A program made the translations under genes and the position numbers. Shown piece by piece: positions 34,546 through 46,700 of a DNA stretch of 64,000 nucleotides. This DNA comes from Gnetum montanum. Its lineage: Eukaryota > Streptophyta > Gnetopsida > Gnetales > Gnetaceae. The notes under the pieces are model-generated. The model saw only the letters and a list, made by a program, of their open reading frames with translations. It was not told the DNA's origin and did no database searches. The stretch lies in assembly GCA_015680685.1 (NCBI GenBank), contig MNCI01036526.1, positions 101,011-165,010 of the forward strand. The letters are read 5' to 3'. Each line of letters opens with the position of its first letter. The first letter of the stretch is position 1.

Positions 34546-36010
34546 AATATTTTCAAAGAAGGAGGACAAGTGGAGAGTATGCATTGATTTTTGACTATTG
34601 AGGTCTACTACATTCAAGGATCATTTTTCCTTACTATTTGTTGAACAGGTCCTAGATACTATTGTAGGACATGAGTACTATAATTTTCTAGATTTCATGA
34701 AAGCACTAGACCAATTAGAGTAGAAATTAAGGTGATTCATGGAGACAAATCTCAAGCTTAATTGGTAAAAAAGTCACCTCATGGTCTAGTATGGGATCAT
34801 GTTGGGACACAAAATTTCACAAAAAGGAATCAAAGTGAACCCTAATAAGATAAGAGTCATTAATTATCAAAACATCACTCAAATGCCACAAATAGTGAAA
34901 GAGGTTAGATAATTCTTAGGTCATACGGGATACTATCAAAGGTTCATAAAGAATTTCTCCAAGATTGCAAAATCACTAGTAGAACTCACTAAGAATGATG
35001 CACCCTTCGAATGGATAGAGTCTTGTGAAAAGGTCTTGAAAACCCTAAAATAGAAGTTAATTGAGATATCAATCCTTCAAGCCCTAGATTGGTCTAAGCC
35101 TTTTTACATTATGATAGATGCCTCCAGCTACACACTTGGTGCAATATTGATGCAACTAGATGATTAGAAAAGATCCTATTACATACACTATGCTAGCAGA
35201 AGCATCACTAGCGTACAACTAAACTACATCATAATAGAAAATGAGCTCATCTACATGGTGTATGCCCTTGTGAAGTTTTGACATTATGTGCTCAAGTATT
35301 AAATTTATATCCATATCGATCGTAGTGCAATCTATTTTCTCATGAACAAGTTGGCAGTTAGTCCTTGAGTGATTCGATGGCTTGTAATTTTGCAAGAATT
35401 TGACATAATAATGATTGACAAGAAGGGCATAAAAAATTTTGTAGCTAATCACTTATCAAGACTAAGATGGAATTCCCAAGATCATGAAGAACCATTATTT
35501 CATCAATTCCCTAATCAAAATTTATTTACTAAGAGAATGATGGTTATCAACTCAACAAGAAATCCATGGATAGATGATTATCTAACTTATTTGACAACAT
35601 AGGAGCTTCCTGCTAAGTGAAACAAGAAGCAAAAAGAATAATTCCTTCATAAGGTAAAAAGATACATGGAAATCAATAGAAATCTATACAATATTTATGC
35701 ATATGGGCTAGTTAGATAGTGTGTTCTAGAATGCAATCAACAATGAGTTCTACAGGATGCTCATAAAGGCCCATGTGATGGTCACTATGCAAGGCATAAA
35801 ATGACACTAAAACTAATGATGGTAACTTGCTTTTGGCCTACCTTATGTAGAGATTCCCACAAATTTGCATAATCTTGTGAAAGAGAAAAAAGAGATGGAG
35901 GAATCACAACTAGAAATGAAGGGCCAAAACATTGGATATAGCCACTAAAGCTCTTTGATATATGGGGAATTTAATTTGAATGATTATCTTGAATTCAAAA
36001 ATATAATAAG
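34546..36010 (+). pseudogene. RT C-terminal part, RNase H and integrase start of Athila-like pol
   Basis: Continues the RT broken at 29,430. KEDKWRVCIDF is near 34,560, LPFVEQVLDTIVGHEYYNFL near 34,635 and KGIKVNPNKI near 34,825. GHTGYYQRFIKNFSKIAKSL is near 34,920. RNase H runs from about 35,090 (FYIMIDASSYTLGAILMQLD) to IMIDKKGIKNFVANHLSRLR near 35,410-35,470, an Athila-type ending. The integrase zinc-finger region is near 35,755-35,880 (AHKGPCDGHYARHK, FWPTLCRDSHKFA), and the core begins near 35,945 (LKLFDIWGI). Similarity ends near 36,010, before the catalytic aspartates. At least fifteen in-frame stops. Confidence 0.82.
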
Positions 36011-36781
36011 TAACTAAAAGAAATAAATATTCCTTTGTCATGTTGATGTCATCGGTCCATCACTACTGGTGGTACCCACTACTAGGCAAGAAAACTACAA
36101 CCATTGCCTAAAGAAGGAGAGTGAAAGGGAGATCATCCCTACCATAGGGAGGTGTTTCCTTTCTACCATAGTTGCTACTACCATGAGGAAGAGATAGAGG
36201 GAAACCCCTGCTATCCATCACTCACCTACCACAACCTTTTTCAATGTGAGAGAGGAGGATTACCCATTGTAGTTTAGAGAAGAGACGAAATAAAGAATGT
36301 CCACCATTGACTATGTCATTGAGGTAGACTACAAAGCTAGGAGAGGTCACTAATGCTACTGTTAGTGCTTGTGCATTTGCCACCACGACTACAACATTGT
36401 TGTGTTAACTTTTCCATGTAAACATGTTAGCCATCATCTACATCCACTAGGAGAGACTACCACTATTGGGAGAGGCTACCATGCACTGTTTGTGCCACTC
36501 ACTACACCACTACTATCACACATCCTATAGAGAGATAGCTTGTGCATTTGTAGTTGCATTTTGAACCCCTACTATGTGTTGCTATGTGTGCTATCGTATT
36601 CCTACTTCTCTATTTCTTTTGTTCAGGGAGAGAGAAAAATCATCATCTTCCTACTATGCATTGCCTACATGCTACTAGCTCTTATTGATACCTGCAAGCC
36701 TACCACACACTGTTGTGTGTACTCTAGAGAGAGACACACCATGCAAGGAAGAGAGACTAGACCCTAACATGCAGCTACCAC
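36011..36781. other. Unassigned sequence
   Basis: Rich in short CTACCAC/CCACTAC-like words. I see no reading frame with known similarity. It may be decayed internal sequence of a neighbouring element or unrelated filler DNA. Confidence 0.4.
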
Positions 36782-38528
36782 TATAACAACCAAAAATGTT
36801 TGTAGCTTTGACCCTATGTCCATGTGAGGGCCTGTTGGAGGTGGAGACGAGGTGTCTAGAATGGTCTTGTCAATTCAATAAGGACTTATGAAATGCAATT
36901 TCATAGCAGTGCTAAGTGTTTGCACAATATTCATGATGTCAATGGTGGTGAGTTTAGTTAAGGGTTTCTACCAAAAACAAAGGTTTCAACATGCAATTAC
37001 ATGCAGAAATTGAAAAAAATGCAAGTAAAATGCTAGAATGTGAATAAAATCCTAAAAATGCATAGGGAGAAAGTGAGAGGAAAAGTGGCACCACCCTAAC
37101 TTGGGTTGAGAATAGATAACCTTAAATGGGGTGAGAAAGATATGTAGTGTACAATAGGCATAGTAGCCAACAGAGTCACAATCTCAAGGTGTTTAGTCAC
37201 AAGGAAAGAGATTTTTCCATAGTGTCTATGCCTACTAGGTTGGCTGCCACGAGGTGCAATGAACTATGATGAACTACAAAGAATTATGGTGGACTGTAGT
37301 AATGTACAAATGTCTTCCCTTAGATGCCAAACATGCTTCAGGAATGCCCAAATTTCAAAATGCCAACCTTGCTTCAAATTTATCAACCCTTAAAATGTAG
37401 AGGTTTGGGGTATTTATAGGGCTAGGGATAGCACAAAATGCAGATCGATTTCCACATGGAAATTGGATGATTGGAACTACACTGCACCAAATACACTTTC
37501 CACTAAAGTAAATGGTGTTATGCTCTATTGTGCTCCAATGGACTTTGTGAGACTACTATACCATGACTATGCTACTAGCTACATGTTCATGTGTCAAAAG
37601 GGTTTCAATGTACCTAAAAAAATGCAAAAAATGCAAGTTTGGAGACTACACTCTAGGACTACACTATCCACTATGTGAAGTGGTGTTGAGCATACTTACA
37701 ATTCTAGGATAAAAGGGGGTGCCAAAAAGATGCATGTTTCTTGCTAAAGGTGTGTTGGAGTTGATGTGAATGTTGTTGCTGCATTATGGAGGTTGTTTGA
37801 CATGTTTATGCTTGACTACACTTTGGACTAGAGGAGAGCATAGTCTTAAAATTAGACATATTCTAGGTCATGTGCTAACTACACTCCAGGGAAGGCTGAC
37901 TACACACCCAACTAGGATGAAGCATAGTTTAAGCACTTAGAGAAATTTCTATAGAAAGGTGGCTTCTAGTTGACTATGCTCTAGGGCAGTGGAGAGCATA
38001 GCCTCAACAATTAGAAAAACTGTAAAAAATTGAGCCTTCAGTGTTAACCATGCTTGACTACACTCGTAGGTAGTGGAGAGCATAGTCTCAGCACTTAGAA
38101 AATCTACCAAACTATTTCTTCCATCTCAACTAGGCTTAACTATGCTCCAGTGTAGTGGAGAGCATAGTCTTTACCAAACTATTTATTCCATGCCAACCAG
38201 GCTCTGCTACTGCTATCTTGACACTTACGAAAACTTACAAAACTAGCCTCTAGTGTTGACTACACTCTCTATTAGGCTAACTACACTCTCATGCAATGGA
38301 GAGCGTAGTCCCAACACTTAGAAAAATTTGTAGCTTCTTGCTTCACGCTAAGACTTAGGCAAAATTGCACAAAATCTGTCTTTGGAGCTAACTACATTTC
38401 CCACTGGGCTGAATATGCTCTAGTGAAATGGAGGGCATAGTCCTACCACTTAGAAAACATTTACCTCATCTTGACACTTAGACAAATTTTTTGTCAAGAC
38501 ATAGTAGCCCAAATTTGGTGGTGTTTCA
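36782..38528 (-). mobile_element. Tat-like LTR, minus orientation (1,747 bp)
   Basis: Its left end, TATAACAACCAAAAATGTT, and the stretch GTCTTGTCAATTC...AAGGACTTAT align with the left ends of the LTRs at 40,575 and 56,475. The minus-strand start TGAAACACCACC equals that of the LTR at 11,097. The TATA box reads CTAGCCCTATAAATACCCC on the minus strand (near 37,415), as in element A. U3 carries hairpin modules (37,815-38,480). No partner LTR or primer site is evident in the window. Confidence 0.75.
37815..38480. repeat. U3 tandem hairpin modules (about 82-95 bp period)
   Basis: About seven modules. Each has an inverted repeat ACTATGCTC/ACTACACTC...GAGAGCATAGTC followed by the spacer CAACACTTAGAAAA. 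Starts are near 37,815, 37,880, 37,973, 38,057, 38,139, 38,285 and 38,405. Confidence 0.7.
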
Positions 38529-40574
38529 AATGGCTAGTGCGAGGGTTCTAGAGTGAATGTAGGATCATTTGATGTTGTTATAAGGTGTTCAAGAGCTCCA
38601 AGAAAGTCCTCCCTTGAGTTTCCACACTAGGTAACATGGAGGAAGGGATCCTAATGTGGAAGAATCATGCATCCTAGATCTAGGCTAGTTTTTACCTTAA
38701 TTTACGATGCATGTATGCTCGTAGGGTTGCTAGGATCAAGGACTAGGGTTTCATGTCAAATTTTGGTAATTTTGAGTACTTCTAAGCATGTTTTATCTTT
38801 TTCATGTTTTTCCACACTAGGACTAGAATGATCAACATGGAAAATAAGTGGGAATCATTTTTTGGCCATTTGACATTAGTTTCTTAAAGTTTGAAGGCTC
38901 CAAAGAGGATCTTAGTAGGGTCATAGAGTGAATGTATGGTCATTTTTCATCATTCAAATGTGTTTAGGAGTTCCAAATAATCTTCCCTTGTGTTTTCACA
39001 CTTTGTAACATGGAGGAAGCGACTCTTAGCATGGAAGAATTCTAAATCCTAGATTTGAGCCAATTTTAACCTCGATTGACCATGCATGTTAGCCTCTAGA
39101 GTTGCTAAGGTGATGGGCTAGAGTTTGAAATCAACATTGGTTAGTTTGAAAGTCTTCTAGGTGGTTTTTGAGCTTTCCCCTCTTTTTCCATGCTAGAGAT
39201 GGTATAACTAGCATGGAAAAGTGGGGAGAAATATATTTTTACCTTTTTGCATCATTTTTGATCATGCATGTAGGTTTTTGAAGTTGATAGTAATGGTTAT
39301 TAATGCTTGGTGTCAAAATTTATTTATTTCAAAGGACACTAAGTGTTGTTTGGGATTTACCCCATTTTTTCACACTAGGGTTTCCATACTTAATATGGAA
39401 AATTAGTAAGAATGGTTTTTTAACTTCTTAGGATCAATTTCAACTAGTCTAAAGGTCTTAAAGTGTGCACATGTGGTTCTAGGACACTCATAGGGCTTTC
39501 TAGTTTTCATTTGATGTCTCTGAAGGCTATTTTGGAGTTTCCCCAAAGTTCACCCCTTTTTTCCATGTTGGGAAACATGGAAGAAGTGGCTCTAAGTGTG
39601 GAAGAACTAAGTGACCTTGATTTTTACATTTTTTTTTGATCATTTTGGGCTATGCATGTAGGCTTCTAAGGTTGCTAGCATTGACTCCTGATACCTAATG
39701 TTAAAATTTGGTTGTTTTAAGGATTATTAAGTAATTTTTTGGGCTTCCCCCTATTTTTCCACACTAGGGCTTCCATGATCAACATGAAAAATTTGATGAA
39801 AGGGATTTTTAGCTTTTATGGTTAAATCAAGTTATGCATGAGTGTCCACAAGGTTGCTAGTATTAGCCATCAGCATCTACTGTCAAAATCCAGTTGTTCT
39901 GAAGGCTGTGAGAGGGTTTTCAGGCTTCCCACCTTTCATCTATGCTAAGGGTGGGAGGATTAGTATGGAAGAGGTCTCCCTTAGTTAAGAAAGTTAGATC
40001 TAGGACAAATCAACAATTGATCAACCATGCATGCCATTCTCTAGGGTTGTCAGTGTCGAAGATCAATGTTGGGTGTCAAGATCCATTAGCTTGGAGACTT
40101 CTAAGTGCCTCATGTAGTCTCCCCCCTTTCTTCCATATTGGGCATGGTGGCCCCAGTGTCAATGAGAGGGAGATGATAGTTTTATGCCATATTTGACCAC
40201 TTCTGGGGCCTTTGAAAGCTCTAGATGGTTTTGGTAGGCTCTAGGGATCATTGGGCATTAAGAAATGGTCATTAGGTAGTTGATTTAGGTTATTTTTTGC
40301 TTCCCCCCATATATCATTACTGAAGGTGATAGGCTTAGCATGGAAGAAGCATCCCCTAGTGTGGAAAACATCAAATCCTAGATTTTGACTAGTATTGATT
40401 AGGTTTGGTGGGGTTTTAAGGCTGTAATAGATACTTGGAGGGGTTCTGTGTCATGTGGGCCCATCTTAGGGATCAAACATTGGCTAGATTGGTAACGGGA
40501 GGTAAGAGTGGATGTTACCCCTCTTCTTCCATGCTATGCACTATTTCCCTAATGTGGAAACCCATGGTATCTAG
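38529..40574. repeat. Degenerate tandem array, about 190-bp unit
   Basis: Ten or eleven diverged units. A landmark of the form TTTTTCCACACTAGGG...TAGCATGGAA recurs near 38,625, 38,810, 38,990, 39,185, 39,370, 39,565, 39,760, 39,935, 40,130, 40,315 and 40,530. A second landmark, ATGCATGTAGGCT...GGTTGCTAG, recurs between them. Some neighbours pair into units of about 380 bp (GAGTGAATGTA at 38,552 and 38,930). The array ends where the 17.4-kb element inserted. It could be a satellite, or the 3' tandem repeat region of the element whose LTR precedes it. Confidence 0.65.
40570..40574. other. Left target site duplication TCTAG
   Basis: Exact match to 57,997-58,001 at the other end of the element. 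Confidence 0.9.
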
Positions 40575-42117
40575 TGTAACGGTGGAAAATGTTGGTAGCT
40601 AGAAAATACCAAACAAAATCCCATGTACACAGTTTTAACCACGGATCCGCGCGAGGGCTATGTTGGAAAGATGAATCTGCGGCGCCCTCAACAGTCTTGT
40701 CAATCAGATAAGGACTTATTAATCAGTAAACCGATGAATATTACGAATATCTCGTGGAATGATATGATTCGGCGAGTTGCGAAATGAGAGAAAGACGATG
40801 TAGATGAATGGTAACGACGATGCTAGCGTTAACATGACAACAGGAATTAGACACGAGAAAAATGCGTGATTTCCAGATCTATAGTTTGACCCGGGAAAAT
40901 AAGTATTTTTTATATTCAAGTTACACTGGGGAGACCCTGATTGTTTTGTATAAAGTAAACACAAAGCAACAAGAAATAAGCAAACTATCTGAGCAGAAGT
41001 GCAGAATAGAATTTGATCTACGTTGTAGGCCGGAGAAGGAATGCAAGGAATGTCAAGTTCTAACGTCTATTGATCAACTGCTTCTGATCAATAGAAACTC
41101 ACAAACTACACCAGATGATCTCTGGATCTTTGATCTGCTCCTTTTGCCTTCGGTAGTCTTTGCTCGGAACTGCCGATAATCACCAATGGAGAAAGTTGTG
41201 TCTTCGCCAAATGGGTAATCGCTCTTACTGCCAATGCTCAAGCCAAGTGTCTCTTGTCCCTGTCTCTCTGTTATTGTCCTTCTTTTTGTTCTTTTTCGTC
41301 TCTCTTCTTTCTTTTCTTCGCCAACTAGGATATTTATAGGTTGACGATAGGTGGAGAAGGCACAGCTGTGATGACACTTGTTTCAAACTTTTCGGAAGAT
41401 CGCTGACTTGACCATCCTTGTGTTGAAATCCGTATCTACGCACAATACGCGCATCTGCGTATTGTGCGTATGAGTGACAAATGTGGGTTGGGCATGTCTC
41501 CATTGATTTTGGGCTACATTACGCTCGTACGCATTGCGTCGTGTACAAGAGCGTAATAAAGCATGAAGACAATAGATTCAAGCTGCTTTACGCTCGTTTA
41601 CGCTACCGTGCGTAGTGAAGCGTATACAATGATTATTTTGACGATGACTTACGCTGACACATGCTACGTTGCATAAAGGGCGTAAGGCAACCAATATGTA
41701 AAAAGAAAAGTGTTGATCTATTGTGTGTCATTGATCCCTCTTTGACTTTTTCGACGCTCATTACACTGCCGTGCGTACTGAGCGTAAACTCGGCCTTGGA
41801 TGAAAGACTTAGCCAAAATACACGAGAATTCGCGTATTACGCTGTTTAGGCCTTAGTCTTTACCAAATCTGCTAAAGTAAACAGCCTTCTAATGTCAGAC
41901 TACATTTCGCTGAGCGTCATTACGCTACACTGCATGCTATAACGTAAATATGGAAACATAGTGAGATAAGAAATTTGCGAAGGAAAACCAAAGTCTGGAT
42001 GCCACGCGCCTCCTTGCATGGCCCTGTCTTATTCTTCTTTCTACAATTCTGTCACATACTTTTGCCTTGATCACGAATCTTTGCCTGAGGCCAACTCGCA
42101 ATTGCCACGGTTTTTCA
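40575..42117 (-). mobile_element. 3' LTR of the 17.4-kb element (1,543 bp)
   Basis: Plus-strand ends TGTAACGG and GGTTTTTCA. Contains a TATA box (minus CCTATAAATA, 41,331-41,340), a perfect 13-bp palindrome (41,438-41,469) and TTACGC...GCGTAA modules (41,515-41,950). It carries an insert of about 18 bp near 42,003 compared with the 5' copy. Confidence 0.92.
41438..41469. repeat. Perfect hairpin in LTR (13-bp arms, 6-nt loop)
   Basis: Arms ACGCACAATACGC and GCGTATTGTGCGT around GCATCT. The 5' LTR has the same structure at 57,338-57,369 with one change in the second arm. It lies about 100 bp upstream of the TATA box, that is in U3. Confidence 0.85.
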
Positions 42118-42133
42118 ATGGCCCCTCTTTGTT
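42118..42133 (-). other. Polypurine tract
   Basis: Minus-strand ACAAAGAGGGGCCAT directly before the LTR start TGAAAAACC. Confidence 0.85.
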
Positions 42134-43260
42134 GATGGTTAGAGGGCTTGCCTGAAAGACATCGACAAAGAATGCGAAACACCAGAGAGGCAAAACCACT
42201 GACAATGTTCATCAACAGCTATTCAAGTGTCACCCTGTCAACATAGAAGAGCAAGACTGGAGGTTATGGGAGATAGGATGATTTGGCAAGAAATAGGTTT
42301 GGGGAAGACTCAAATGAAGCAGGATGGCAGAAGTATGGAATACGCTCATTGAACATGCAGAAACGTATGCATACTTCTGTTAACAGGAATGCTTTCAGAC
42401 GAGCATAGCGCATCAGTCTGAGATTTCTCTGTTATAGACTGTAGCAGGAATGCTTGTAAAAAGAGCACAGCATGTCACTTCTGTGATGTCTCTGCTATGA
42501 CACTTAATTTTGTTGCGCCAGTTTATGGATTTGATTGCAATGCGAGTGCGGAAAATGGGTGCTTACGTATGTGCCTTTTGCATACAGGAGGCAGATGGTA
42601 GGGATGAAGCAAAGTAGGAGCTAAGGGTGGGATTATAAAGAGAAGAGGGGTGCACTTCTAAGTGGACAGGCTAACCCGAGCAACCATTTCAAAACACTGT
42701 TTGTACTTCACCACTCAGATGAATGCACCTTTGGACGACAACTTTGAAGCAAGTAACTTGCAACCAAATAAGAAGACATAGGATACCATTGCTCGTCCGA
42801 ACAACAGACGAGGTTGTTGAAATGAGTGCTGACAGAGGCGAGATGAAGTGATCGGGCCATGAAGGAGGAACTGTAGCACAAGGCCAGAGTCTTCAACCTT
42901 GGTGCTCGGCCCAGCATATCGCCGCCAAAGGTCATCAGACTTGGCACACCTAACTGGTTATGTAAAGAACCAGCCAGATGAATCTGTGAAGCCAGGGCCT
43001 GATAGCGATGATGAGCAGAGATCCCCAAATTCGTAATTGATGGGAATGCCTTTGGGGCTCTGGGCAATGGAACTAACCTCTCAGAGGTACCACCGCTGCA
43101 CTGGGTGCAGTGACGGTATCTCCAAGGGGTCAGTAGTATGCGTCTCGGCACATTCGAGGAATCAGTAGGATGCTGGTGGGGTGGCGACACTGGGATTGTC
43201 CTAGTATCCCACCTTGCTTGACGTGAAGCTGCACAGGGATGATTACGCTGGCTTGATTTG
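42134..43260 (-). other. 3' noncoding region of the 17.4-kb element
   Basis: No protein similarity. A duplicated unit of about 62 bp lies near 42,380-42,505 (CAGGAATGCTT...GATTTCTCTGTTAT). A frame stays open into the neighbouring repeats but looks fortuitous. Confidence 0.55.
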
Positions 43261-43745
43261 CATGGTGGCAGCTTGTAAATCCCAGTTTTAAGTCTTGGTA
43301 GACTTTCGTTGCTAGTTTTAAGTCTCAGCAGACCATGGTCCCGGTTTAGAGTCTGGGCGGACTGAGAAATGCTAGTTTTACGTTGTAGCGGACGGTGGTG
43401 GGGATGATTTAAGGTCTCAGTAGACCATGCTATGGATGTCAGTTTCGCATCATGAACCAAGGATACATCTGTGCTAGTTTTATGTCTCAGTAGATGGTTG
43501 CTTACCTGTGCCAGTTTTATGTCATGACAGACAGTCGGTGGCAGTTTATCGTCGTGGCGGACGCATGCAAAAGATGCCATTTTTTTGTCTTGGTAGACCT
43601 GTACAACACTGCCAGTTTTATGTCGTAGCAGACGGTTACAAATTGCCAGTTTAGTGTCATGGCGGACGGTCACTACCAGTTTAGCGTCAAGGCGGACGCG
43701 TGCAAGGAATGCCAGTTTAACGTCGTAGCGGACGATTGTTGCCAT
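43261..43745 (-). repeat. Hairpin repeat array after integrase, GTC/GAC type
   Basis: About twelve units of 30-50 bp. On the plus strand the core is CCAGTTTTATGTCGTAGCAGACGG with variants; nearly every unit keeps GTC-N6-GAC (for example GTCTCAGCAGAC, GTCATGGCGGAC, GTCGTGGCGGAC). It starts 27 bp beyond the integrase stop. Equivalent to 9,200-9,490 in element A. Confidence 0.85.
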
Positions 43746-43771
43746 ACCTGATATTCACACTGGAGGTGCCA

Positions 43772-46700
43772 CTATATGTAATACCGCTTTAGATATATGT
43801 GATTGACAGGGTTTGGTAACTCATTGCCATCGATATTTGCTAACTTGAATGCTCCATTGCTGTACGCATCAGTCACCAAGAAAGAACCCTCCCAATTTGC
43901 AGAGAATTTTCCTACTAGTTCGCAAACGGCTTTGAGAACTAAATCCCTTTTCTTGATCGGACACTGCTGAAGATTGTGCCAATGTTTTCGCCTTTTCTTA
44001 TGTTGATACTTTTCAATTGTATCAAGCGTTTGTATTCGCTTCTCTTCCACTGAATTTAAATCCATGATCCGAGACTCAGTGTGTTGAGCCTCATTTATAA
44101 TCGTGGAGAGGACCATTCTCAGAGAAGGGATTTGCAACTCGAGGGGCAGTACCACCTCGGATCCGTAGACTAGGCTATAGGGAATACTGTCTGTAGCTAT
44201 CCTATAGGTAGTGCGATATGCCCATAGCACATAGAGGATCTTTTCATGCCATCGTCTCTTATTACTGTCTAGCATTTTCTTGAGCAAATTGATGATGACT
44301 TTGTTTGTTGCTTCAGCTTGACCATTCGCTTGCGGGTAATACGGTGAGGAGAAAGATTGTTTAATGCCAAGGCTATCATAGAAGGATTTGGTCTCTATAC
44401 TACTAAACTGTGGCCCATTGTCGGTCACGATAGTCATCGGGAGACCAAATCTAGTTACGATGTTGTCTAAGATAAAATGGCAAATCTGTTGAGATGTGAT
44501 CTTCCTTAAAGGAATAGCTTCTACCCACTTCGTAAAGTACTCAGTGGCGGTGATTATGAAGCTATGACCTGCGGAAGATTTCGGCGTGATGGAATCTATA
44601 ATGTCTAGTCCCCATCGTTGAAATGGCCATGTTATCTGAGTTGTATGTAACTCTATAGGTGACACGTGTATAAGATTTGCATGGCGCTGACACGTGTCAT
44701 AAGTTTTAACCTTTGTTAGGCAATATTTTTCCATGCGTGGTTAGTAGTACCCTAGGCGACGAATTTTCAAAGCCATAGCCCATGGTGCTACGTGTCCTCC
44801 GCATAATCCCTCGTGAACTTCACCAACGATACGCTGCGCTTTGTCCTTGTTAACGCAAGTAAGAAGCACACCATCAAAAGAGTGTCTACAAAGAGTACTG
44901 TCTCCTATGATTACGTACTACCTAGCTCTCTTGCGGATTGCATCTTTCTGTGCGTGTTTTAATTCGTGTGGTAGCTCGCCCTGTAAGAGGTAAGTTTTAA
45001 TGTTGTCATACCATTTTGGCGTGATTTTTTCAGAAGGAAAGATATTTGCACCGCCTGAACGATAGGACTTGTACAATCTGTTATTAAAGTAGGACAAGTG
45101 TCGAGCAGATGTGAGGGAACGTTTAAGGCCAGCGTAGCTAGTGCATCGGCTAGTGTGTTATCAGTTTGTGGCATGTGTTGGGCATCGATGGTCGCAAATT
45201 TTTTTAGAAGATCTTTAGCCATATCGCAGTAGGGCTGCAGATGTGCAGCCTTGCAGGCATAGACTCCTATGATCTGATTGATGATGAGCATCGAATCACC
45301 CCTAATTGCCAAGTGTCGAACATCAAGTTCGCTGGCAGCTAGTAATCCTCTGAGGAGCCCCTCGTGCTTTGCCACATTGTTCGTACAGGGAAAGGTCAAG
45401 CGATAAGCATGAAGACGCACATCCTCAGGTGATAGTGTAATAACGGTGGTGGTACTGCCACCTTTAGTGGTTGAAGCTCCATCAAAATACAACATCGCCT
45501 CGAGGCTTGTTAAGACAGGGCTTAAACTATGTACATGTTCATCTGGAAACTCAGGCTCTATGGTTGCCTGACTGTCAATAGGTGATGTTACTAACTGGTT
45601 AGCTATTGCCTGGCCTTTCATAGAAGATTGGCCAACATAATGCAGATTGAATTCTGCTGTGATAGCCTTCCAGCGAGCTATTCTGCTACTCTCGTATAAA
45701 TTATGCGTAATGGTCCTAAGGATGTTATTTTTACAGATGATGTAAACTTGGCTACGGAAAAGGTAATGTCTACACTTTTTGAGCGTAAATACTAATGCTA
45801 GGTAGTTACTCTCTACTTCGTTGTACCTCGTTTCGTACACATATAGAGCATGACTCAAGTAGTAGATGGGCACTTCCAACCCATCATCCCTCCTTTGACA
45901 AAGTAATGCTCCTAATGCTACGTCCAAAGTTGCGAGGTAAATGTAAAATGGTAGATACTTTTGTGGTGGGAAAACTGTCGCTAAGTGTTGAAGTTCTTGT
46001 TTTAGATTGTCAAATGCATGCTGGCAATCGTCTGTCCATTCAAAATTAACCCCCTTTTTAAGCAAATGTTGCATGGGGTATAATTTTTTGGTTAACCTCG
46101 AGATGAACTGGCGTATAAACTGTAATCGTCCTTGGAACCCGCGTAATTGCTTGAGGTCAGTGGGAGGCATTAATTCGACAATGGATTTGACCTTATTAGG
46201 GTCAACTCGTATGCCAGTTTCCGACACCACAAACCCCAGCATGCATCCGGTTTTGACTCCGAATACGCATTTCTTTGGGTTAAGCCAGAGCTCGTATTTG
46301 GAGCATCTTTTAAGGACTAACTCCAGGTCTTCTGAATGATCCTCTGACTTTAAAGACTTGACAGCTATATCATCAACATAGTCATTCAGTCTTCCTAAGA
46401 GGTAATTGCTAAAGATGTATGTCATGGCTCGTTGATATGTTGCTTCGGCATTTTTTAGATCAAAAGGCATCATGGTGTAGCAAAAGGTACCCCAGGGCAT
46501 CATGAATGTTATGGTTAATTAATGTTCTAGGTTTATGCGAATCTGGTTATAGCCCGAAAAGCCATCCATGAAGGATAGAAGTGCATGCCCAGCTGTCGTA
46601 TCAACTAGTTGGTCGATACTCGGTAGTGGGAAGTTATCTTTGATTGTGGCCTTGTTCAAATCTCGGAAGTCTATGCAGATGCGTATGCTTCCAGTCTTCT

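Larger units (their letters stand above)
24756..36010 (+). mobile_element. Athila-like element with pol, interrupted at 29,431-34,545
   Basis: LTR (shared, see above), gag, protease, RT, RNase H and the beginning of integrase are in the usual order. The RT is split by a nested element. Similarity ends inside the integrase near 36,010, so the 3' end and 3' LTR are missing. All parts are heavily decayed. Confidence 0.75.

Noticed and set aside
36011-36781. Remainder of integrase after 36,010
   Set aside because: I could not find the catalytic TDNG or the Glu motif in any frame; similarity ends near 36,010.
43261-43745. Regularly spaced repeats that could suggest a CRISPR array
   Set aside because: Units and spacers both vary, the setting is a plant retrotransposon, and no cas-like gene is present.
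42708-43745. Long minus-strand frame as a real gene
   Set aside because: About half of it is translated hairpin repeat, and it has no counterpart in element A. Kept only as a low-interest finding.
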